In this document: one piece after another, positions 56,491 through 64,000 of the stretch
Numbering within the stretch: the first letter of the stretch is position 1
How the letters are laid out: every line of letters starts with the position of its first letter
Origin: Liriodendron chinense
Lineage: Eukaryota; Streptophyta; Magnoliopsida; Magnoliales; Magnoliaceae
NCBI GenBank assembly: GCA_003013855.2
Contig: PVNU02004100.1
Coordinates: 1,276,501-1,340,500, forward strand
DNA: 64,000 bases
Reading direction: 5' to 3'
The notes under the pieces: generated by a model
The model's database searches: none
What the model saw: only the letters and a program-made list of their open reading frames with translations
Told to the model about the DNA's origin: nothing
Made by a program: the position numbers and the translations under genes

Positions 56491-57308
56491 AAAAAAAGTT
56501 GAATTTCTTTTTTTAATTATACCATTTTTTATTTTATGAAAATACAAGTACTTAGGAAAAAAAGAGAGGAGATTACCATGACTCCATGATTAAACATCAA
56601 ACCATAAAAAATAAAATATCACGAGAAATCAGTAAACTAAAAAATATGAGTTGAAATTTCTTTTTTATTTTAAAAAAGATTTTTTAAATATAAATAATAA
56701 AAAATATTTTTCCCTTGAAAAATCAAGAGAACACCATGAATCAGTAGATCGGCCCCTCCTTGTGATCATATAAAAAATTTGGGCCCCAATCACTTATTTT
56801 TGGCAAGAAAATCAGAAAAAATCGAATTTTCTCCAATTTCCCTAAATCAGAGAAAATCAATCCAAAAATTTCTTGATTTTCCACTTGAAATCCATGTTTG
56901 TGCATGCATTGACATGGATTTCAAGTGAAATCCATGTTTATATCCAAGAAAACAAGCATGATTTTAAAAAATTTCATACTTTCATGAATATGGTTGACGG
57001 ATGCATCGATTTGCAATTTCGGCCCTAAATTAAAGCTTCAATCTTCAAAATTCAAAAGGAGGTGTTGATTTACACGAATGAACTTGGATCTAAAATAAAA
57101 AATAAAAAATAAAAAAATTGGAAGAAACCTATTTTTTTCTTTTTTCTTTTTCTTTTTCTTTTTTCTTTTTTGCTTTTTTTCCTATTTACACTCGCACTTG
57201 TTGTCGCCTTCTAGGTTTCATTGGATATGGGTTATATTTTCACTGAAAATATTGACTTCTTGCTTTTATGCATGTGGGGTTTATGTGAGATATTGACAAC
57301 ATCTTGAG

Positions 57309-58174
57309 CAGTGTTTTAAATAGTGCTAGCGTGTTGTGTAGCATTTAGCCTTCTGTAGCATGTAGCGTAAGCTACAAGATACATCTATTTTTTTCTAATT
57401 TAAATACAGAAAAAATATGATAAATAGTAAGTAAAAAGTAAAAAATATAAAAATATGCCTAAAAGATGATTTATTTTTTCAAGTATAAGCATATTCAAAT
57501 AAGTTATTAATTATCCCCAAAAGCCAATTTACATATAAAGTCATAAACAAAATCAAATAATTATCACATCAACAACTTTCGAAGAAAACCATTTTAATTT
57601 TTTTGAATTAAACCAATTTAATTAATAATGTCTAATTGAAACCACAAGTTACAACTCACAAGTATGAAAAGAAATAAAAATCACATAGGTTAAGAGTATT
57701 AAGTACAATATAGATGTCATCAATACAAAGAGGGGTTTTCGAAAACCCTCTTTCAAAACCCTTTTTCTTTTAAGTTTAGTTTTAAAGGTTTTTAGCGTGT
57801 GAGTTTCATACCAACTTTAACAAATAATCATCACCATTTGAAGTGAAAGTAAACAAAGAAATGTTTTGTTTTAACTTTACATTTTAAGTTTTTTATTTTA
57901 TTTTATAATATGAGTTTTACACCATTTTTAACAAACAAAACTAAATAAAATAAAAATAAATGTTCTCATCTTTTCAAAAATAAAAAAATAAAAAAATACA
58001 TTGTAGCGTACGCTACAAACGCTACTTGCTACGTAGCTGTAGAGTACGCTACGAATGTTGTAACGTATGCTACAGTGGATTTAATGCTATTTAGCTATGC
58101 TACGTAGCGCTACGGCTATGCTACGCTATGTAGCGAACGCTAACGCTACGCTACAAGCACTATTTGAAACACTG
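57309..58174. mobile_element. hAT-like non-autonomous element
   Basis: The ends CAGTGTTTTAAATAGTGCT and, reversed, CAGTGTTTCAAATAGTGCT match almost perfectly. The flanks ATCTTGAG and ATCTCGAA agree at 6 of 8 positions, both differences transitions, fitting an aged 8-bp hAT duplication. The sub-terminal regions are packed with GCTACG/CGTAGC motifs, more than a dozen at the right end, as expected for transposase-binding sites. Confidence 0.75.
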
Positions 58175-58369
58175 ATCTCGAATATTGATATCGCTGATAT
58201 TATCAGTGATATCTCTCCAATATTATCGACGATATCTCTTCGATATTCGGAATTCCTACGAAAGAAAGGTGTATCGATGATACCGATAATATCGCTAACA
58301 TTATTTATAGTTTCAACAAAACTTGGAACAATGTTTTATATATGTATGTGTGTATCTTAATTGAGAGAT

Positions 58370-58370
58370 C

Positions 58371-58400
<30 letters not shown>
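58370..58400. repeat. (CAA)n microsatellite
   Basis: About ten perfect CAA units. Confidence 0.95.
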
Positions 58401-58401
<1 letters not shown>

Positions 58402-58419
58402 TTTAAGCCTTATTACAAC

Positions 58420-59525
58420 CAGTGTTTTCAATATCTTGTGATCTCACCTGATATACGTCTGTTATCCCAATAGGGCGATACGAGACCTAGCTTTAATATC
58501 TATTTCTTTATTGTACTGTGCAAAATATTGCACGATATATCCATACTCCCCCTTTATAAATTCTTATTGTATTGTGCGATATATCGATATCAAGTGCGAC
58601 ATCGAAAGAGAAAAAAAAAGGAAAGAACGTTGTTTTGTTTGGAAAATTCTAAAAAAATTCACAAAAATCAATTAAAAAAAAGCTTCTTCCTAATACATTG
58701 TAAGGTGATTTCGACCAATCCACTCTTGTTTGTTGGAAGAAAATCTTTGAAATTTCTCCAAAATTGCGATCGGAAGCTTATTGGGGCCGAATTCTAAAAG
58801 GTGTGTCTTTTTTAATTTTGATTCATTTTTATATGCTGTAAATAGTGTCAAATGGTAAGAAATCCACGATTCTTCATGTTTTGCATGAAAATTATGGGTT
58901 TGGAGCTTCGATTTCGAGATTTGGTGGAGATGAGCTGAGTTGTAGAAAATTGAAAAAAAAAAAAATAAAATTCAAATTTTCCGAAATCAATTGCAATCTT
59001 AGCGTCCAAACACGAAACAAAACATGTACATAACTTTATCTACAAAGTCTTGGCAATTTGGGGATTTTTCAGAAAAAATAATTTCTAATAAAAAATAATT
59101 AATGTTAAATAATATTTTTTTTCTTGAAATCCACAAGTATATTTCTAGTTTTCTACTTCTTTTGCTTTTGGATGTAATATTTGTTTGCAAACATATCTTC
59201 TTACATTTATAAATTTTATGAATTGACTTTGAATTTAGTTGCATCAGTTTAGTCAGACAACGCATAAATTAGGACCCTATACAAAGGAAACCTATTATGT
59301 GAACTTTTTTTGTGACATTTTTTTATTTCTAAGCATGTATTGGTGTCTTTTTAACAATCCTTAAAGTTTCATTGAAAAATTCGACCAATTTCCCAATGTT
59401 TCCCCATGTTTACCAACAATAGCGATAAATTACGTGATATAACCGATATATCCCGTGCGATAACCAATATGTATCTGTATCCCAAGAGTGTGATACATGA
59501 CATGATAACGATATGGAAAACATTG
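58420..59525. mobile_element. probable second hAT-like element
   Basis: The ends CAGTGTTTTCAATATC and, reversed, CAATGTTTTCCATATCG are hAT-like, and GATATA/CGATAT motifs crowd both sub-terminal zones. I see no matching 8-bp flanks, so the ends are uncertain. The preceding 58180-58330 has the same kind of GATATC motifs and may be a fragment of a relative. Confidence 0.5.
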
Positions 59526-59542
59526 GGCTTTATAATGGACAT

Positions 59543-59544
<2 letters not shown>

Positions 59545-59585
<41 letters not shown>
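59545..59585. repeat. (TC)n microsatellite
   Basis: About 20 CT units between the hAT-like element and the LINE 3' end. Confidence 0.95.
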
Positions 59586-59590
<5 letters not shown>

Positions 59591-61003
59591 GTCTACTTTG
59601 TTAAGAAACTACTTGACAAAAGTCAAAGTAGCAAAGAATACACAAAAGGAAAACTGAAGAAATTAAAACCCAAGCATAGAATGAACATCAAGGACAATGA
59701 CATGATTGACCCTAGATGCCCAATCTATAACATCCTTCTTTGATTCCCACACTAGCTCGTCCCAAGGGCCATGCTTGTTGAGGAAACACCACCTGTTCCG
59801 CTCCCTTATATGCTCCAAAGGACCACAAGCAAGATCAACCGCCATACCACTAGCCTTCCCTTAGCCATTAGAACACCATGCCACATCCAAAATAGTTCTA
59901 CTATTGAACAAGGCATTGCCCAATCGACCTCGAAGATCTTAAGAAAAGCCATCCACACATGATATGCAAAGGAGCAATGGATGAATAAATGATTGATAGA
60001 ATCCGCGTCACTCATGCATCAAAGACAAATATTGGGAAGAACCATAGATCTTTTATGGTCAAAAGACGCTTCCTCCTAACCAACCAAGTGAAAGTTATGA
60101 CCTTGGGGGACCACCGTAGAACCTGAAAGTGTGGAAAAACTTGTTCCTCCTTGAATTTGCCGATTCTTGACTCATCATGTAGAAGGATTTAACCGTGAAT
60201 GTACCGGAGGGAGAGGCTCACCATATAATGGAGTCCTCATGAGCCAAAGTAGGATGACAATATTGGAGCCGCTCCAAAAGTTTAGCATAGTCTTCCGCTT
60301 CCTCAAGAGATGGGTTCCTTCGACACGGGGGACACTAAAACCCCTTTTCCGCCAATGGGAGAGAAACAACTAGCCACAGGAATTTTTTTTTTTTTTTTTT
60401 TTTTAAGATGGAGATAGAATCACCAAAGAAGAAAAATCTGAAGCCAAAAGTCTCCCACCACACCACGAATCTTCCTAAAAACGAATTCTACTGCCATATC
60501 ACCAAAAGAAAAACCCAAAGCCAGTTTGGAATAAAAAGCCACCCATATGATAGCCTTCCAAATCTCTGAAACTCGATAACACAAAGAATGCTTAATCTCC
60601 CAACCTCCCTCTTAGACACCATACTTGATGCAATAACTTCCCTCCAAAGCTCACCTTCTTCAGACACGAATCTCCATTGCCATTTTCTGAGAAGGGCCAT
60701 ATTCATAAATTCCAAGTCTTTAACACCTGCACCACCATCATCTAAGGATTTCAATACATCTAACCACTTGAGCAAATGGAATTTATGCTGATCTTCAACC
60801 CTTGCCATAAAAAATCCCTTTGCAACTTCTCTAACCTATCCAAGACTGACTTTGAGCATTTGTACATGAACATGAAGTATAAAGGGAAATGGGAAAGGGC
60901 CGACTTGATGAGGGTAATTCGACCCACAATTGACAAATGTCTGCTCTTCCATTTAGATAGCTTTCTCTCAAACCTTTCGATCACTCTACTCTACAGGCCC
61001 CAA

Positions 61004-61039
<36 letters not shown>

Positions 61040-61325
61040 TTCCAACACCGCATCTGAAGACCTTTGTAGAATGGAAACTTCTTCCTTTGATAGCCCTATG
61101 CATAAGATCTCACTTTTACTTACATTTAGCTTTAACCCCAAAACCTCTTTGAAGCACCCCAAAATCTTCCTTAGGTTGTCATCCATGGATACATCCGCAT
61201 CGCAAAATAGCAAAGTATCGTCCGCAAACTGTAGGTGAGATATCTGAGCCCCATCACAAAAACTAGAAAAAGACCCACCTCTTGAAGTTTGGCAAACATT
61301 CTACTTAAGGCTTCAGCTACCACTA
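59585..61325 (-). pseudogene. L1-type LINE, 3' half of ORF2
   Basis: Read on minus: the reverse transcriptase core with QFADDTLLFCDADVSMDD (near 61234-61190), LNVSKSEILCIG, FERKLSKWKSRHLSIVGRIT, DRLEKLQRDFLW, FHLLKWLDVLKSLDDGGAGV, MNMALLRKWQWRF and, at the end, the zf-RVT region DSINHLFIHCSFAYHVW. This order is that of plant LINE ORF2. Frames are broken several times and a 35-G tract (C on minus) interrupts it. The 5' part is cut off at 61325 by the LTR of copia C. Confidence 0.85.
61004..61038. repeat. poly-G tract (35 bp)
   Basis: 35 consecutive G inside the LINE coding region. Confidence 0.95.
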
Positions 61326-61585
61326 TGAATAGAAAAGATAGCGATTAATGAGAAGAAGAAAAGAAATGAAGAAAGTGAAGAGAGAGAAATGCAGGAGAGG
61401 GGACAAGAGAGTTTTGAGAGAGGGGAGGGACACAACGTGTGTTCTCCTAGGTTTTATTATTATATTATATATGTGAAGTGTTCCCTCACTTATTACACTA
61501 TACAACCTCAGCAAATAAACTATTTACAAATAAGTCCAGAGGGACTTTATTACAAAAAGGACCTTATGCTTTTAATATTCTAACA
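61326..61585 (-). repeat. 3' LTR of copia C
   Basis: 260 bp; on minus TGTTAGAATATTAAAAGC ... TTTTCTATTCA. It follows the purine-rich TTGAGGGGGAG (61586-61597) directly. It holds a TATATAATATAATAA stretch on minus, a possible TATA box. Confidence 0.8.
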
Positions 61586-61592
61586 CTCCCCC

Positions 61593-62848
61593 TCAAGTTG
61601 GTGTATGAATGTCCATCATACCCAACTTGCTAGAAATTTCTTGCAGCATAGGAGAACTAAACACTTTTGTGAATATGTCTGCTAGTTGATCTGTTGATAT
61701 AAAAAATGGAGTAGTTAATAACCTAGAAGATATTTTCTCTCGAATGAAATGTATATCCACCTCAATGTATTTAGTCCTTTCGTGAAAGACGGAGTCAGAT
61801 GCGATATGAATAGCTGCTTGATTATCACAGTAGAGAGGAATATCTGAGGTGATAGAAAACCCCAACTCCACCATAATGGATCTCAACCATAAGAGTTCAC
61901 ATGCCCCCTGAACCATAAACCTGTACGCTGCCTCTGCACTAGATCGAGATACAACAGATTGTTTCTTATTTCTCCATGTGACCAAGTTGCAGCCAACAAA
62001 TGTGCAATAACCAGAGGTTGATTTTCTGTTTGTGGAGCAACCTGCATAGTCAACATCAGAATACCCAACAACATTAACATGCACATGCTTCTTATAGAAT
62101 ACCACGTCCTGGGCTTCAAGTATGCGATGTACAACATCTAGATGAGACACTTTTGGCGAGTGCATAAAGCGACTGCCAATACTTACAGCTTGGGCAATAT
62201 TTGATCTTGTAATCGTCAAATAGATTAGTTTCCTAACTAACCTCTGGTATATGCTAGGATCTGTCAAATTTTCACCTTTTAATGCATGCAATGAGTGCTT
62301 TTGATCCATAGGAGATGAAGCTGGACGAGCACCTAATTTGCCAGTCTCACTCAACAAGTTAAGAGTATACTTCCTTTGGGATATGAAGATGCCTTTAGAT
62401 GTAGCGGGCAACTTCAATCCCTAGAAAATAATACGGAAGCCCCAGATCCTTAATCTCAAATTCCTTACTCAACTTGTGTTTAACTTTATCAATAAACTCC
62501 AAGTCATCACCAGTTAGCAATGTCATCCACATATACAAGCATAATAGTTTTGCCTTCTTGTCTAGTATGAATGAAGATGATACGATCTGTCTGACATCGT
62601 CTGAAGTTAAAGGAGAGAATAGTAGCACTAAACCTGACAAACCAAGCTCTAGGAGATTGCTTGAGACCATAAAGAGCATTTTTCAGCTTACACACCTTCC
62701 CATACTCCTCAAGCTGAAAACCAGGTGGGAGGTCCATATAAACTTCTTCTTTTAGATCGCCATGGAGGAATGCATTTTTAACATCTAGCTGAAAGAGAGG
62801 CCAATCAAGATTTGTTGCCAATGAAATAATTAAGCGGGCTGAATTCAA
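61593..62848 (-). pseudogene. copia C reverse transcriptase and RNase H
   Basis: Three overlapping pieces: 62848-62507 with LDVKNAFLHGDLKEEVYMDL, LYGLKQSPRAWF and the catalytic MLVYVDDIA; 62679-62395 with DKVKHKLSKEFEIKDLGLPY; 62417-61593 with GYSDVDYAGCSTNRKSTSGY, SSAEAAYRFMVQGACELLWL, LYCDNQAAIHIASD and DQLADIFTKVF. Frameshifts near 62510 and 62400 separate them. Confidence 0.88.
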
Positions 62849-62870
62849 CGTTGCAATAGGTGAGAATGTC

Positions 62871-63074
62871 TCACTGTAGTCGATTCCAAAATGTTGTGTA
62901 GCCTTTAACCACTAGACGTGCTTTGTAGCGCTCAATAGACCTATCAGCCTGATACTTTATAGAGAACACCCACTTGCATGCAACTGTATTTTTATTCGGA
63001 GGTAAGGGAACGAGATCCCAGGTGCAATTCTTATGAAGAGTAACCATTTCTACCTCCATTGCTTGCTTCCACAC
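62871..63074 (-). pseudogene. copia C reverse transcriptase N-terminus
   Basis: WKQAMEVEMVTLHKNCTWDL and VACKWVFSIKYQADRSIERY mark the start of the copia reverse transcriptase. It overlaps the integrase-side frame by a +1 shift and ends near YTTFWNRLQ before a further shift. Confidence 0.85.
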
Positions 63075-64000
63075 AAGGCTGCAATAGCCTTGAGCACTAA
63101 CTTAGGAATAGAAGCAAATGAAATAGTAGCTAAGAAGGCATGATAAGAGGGTGAGAGAGACTTATAAGAAACAAAATTAAAAATAGAGTGTAATGTGGGA
63201 TGACGACCACGAGTGCGAGAAGTAACAGGAGATGAAGGACTAGCAGTAGAGGTAGGATAGGAGGAGGTACCTGAGATTGGAAGATGAGCTATTGGTACAG
63301 AAGATCCATGTGATGGTCTCGATGTGCGAAAAACATAGGTGAGGAGCCGCTTAGGTGTTATGGAGGATGCTGAAGGAGAAGCATCAACTGCTGGAAGTGG
63401 CAGAAAATGTTGTGGCTTAACTGTATCAGCATGTTTAGATAATAGAGAGTAGAATGGGTGATCTTCAAAGAAGGTTACATCCATAGACGCAAAATATTTC
63501 CTAGTAGATGGGTCATAACACTTATAACTTTTATGTTGAAGAGAGTACCTAACAAAAATGCACTTAACAGACCGATTAGATAACTTGTCCCTGGAAGGAC
63601 CTAAAGGGTGCACAAAACATACGCAACCAAACACCTTTGGAGGAACAATAAACAAAGGATTAGAATGTTTCAATGCACGTATTGGGATATCTCCTTTGAG
63701 AACTCGGATAGGCATTTGATTAATTAGATAACATGATGTCAATAAGGCTGCAGACTAGTATGATTTAGGAACCTTCATTCCTATCCGGAGAGCACGAGTA
63801 ACCTCAAGAAGATGGTGATTTTTGTGCTCTGCCACTCTATTTTGTTGTGGAGTGTAGGCACAAGATAGTTGATGATGCATGCCATGCTCTTGAAGATATG
63901 ATTTAAAGATGTTTGAGGTGTACTCTCCACCATTATTGGAACGAAGAGTCTGAATGATGCAATCATACTGAGTCTGGATCATTTGATGAAATGATTGAAA
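63050..64000 (-). pseudogene. copia C integrase (partial) and linker
   Basis: From the window end: LRSNNGGEYTSNIFKSYLQE, CAYTPQQNRVAEHKNHHLLE and MKVPKSY, then TAG (63755-63757) where the family has Trp, then in the same frame LLTSCYLINQMPIRVLKGDI, KVFGCVCFVHPLGPSRDKLS and CIFVRYSLQHKSYKCYDPST. A Ser/Pro-rich linker follows (SSVPIAHLPISGTSSYPTST). Confidence 0.88.

Larger units (their letters stand above)
61326..64000 (-). mobile_element. copia element C, 3' portion
   Basis: On minus, from the window end: integrase, reverse transcriptase, RNase H, polypurine tract and 3' LTR of a copia element. It inserted into the LINE. The flank CACTA (61321-61325) would be the target duplication; its partner lies outside the window. 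It is the least decayed of the three copia elements, with a few frameshifts and a TAG. Confidence 0.88.

Noticed and set aside
58412..59533. 8-bp target duplication for the second hAT-like element
   Set aside because: The flanks ATTACAAC and GGCTTTAT do not match, so the ends were left as approximate.
60776..61057. Plus-strand frame with poly-Gly
   Set aside because: It is antisense to the LINE and is produced by the poly-G tract.

Overview
This is repeat-rich nuclear DNA of a flowering plant. It holds plant-type LTR retrotransposons (Ty1/copia and a Ty3/gypsy lineage carrying plant mobile domain genes), Mutator-like and hAT-like DNA elements, an L1-type LINE, minisatellites, and the ruins of one host gene. 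No intact host gene, tRNA, rRNA or CRISPR was found. The host gene ruin looks like a coclaurine N-methyltransferase-like methyltransferase, and the window is crowded with foldback repeats ending in GTGGGGCCCAC. Together these make me suspect a magnoliid or other alkaloid-making lineage, but this is a guess.

Layout. 1-7828: the 3' part of a Tat/Ogre-like gypsy element (copy 1) with an antisense plant-mobile-domain (PMD) gene, a second antisense gene and a 2.35-kb LTR whose promoter is duplicated. 7985-11890: a decayed copia element (A) on the minus strand. 11900-31415: gene-free DNA filled with non-autonomous elements. These are two MULEs with target duplications (15743-18279 and 21462-21949), a 162-bp satellite array (19030-20990), a miniature LTR element with an intact initiator-tRNA site (24982-26640), and a 3-kb inverted-repeat element (28430-31415) holding a nested hAT-like element.

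32200-49982: a nest three layers deep. Exons of the methyltransferase pseudogene (minus strand) lie at 32200-32764 and 49755-49982. A copia element (B, 33111-49623, plus strand) landed in the intron between them. A second Tat-like element (copy 2, 34595-45421, transcribed on minus) landed in copia B's gag with a perfect CCCTT target duplication. Copy 2 keeps the tRNA site, a gag remnant and the antisense gene pair, but has lost pol and the PMD core.

50930-54035: a run of foldback elements and a long TA repeat. 54367-56061: a third MULE related to the one at 15743. 57309-59525: two hAT-like elements. 59585-61325: a LINE 3' half (minus). 61326-64000: the 3' part of copia element C (minus), cut by the window end.

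How it fits together. In the Tat-like elements, the LTR promoter, tRNA site, gag and polypurine tract all point one way, while two spliced-looking genes (an unknown helical gene A, then PMD gene B) are read from the opposite strand, just inside the 3' LTR. Both copies keep this layout, but both gene sets are broken. A striking share of the breaks are TAG stops, as expected from cytosine deamination at methylated CAG/CCA sites.
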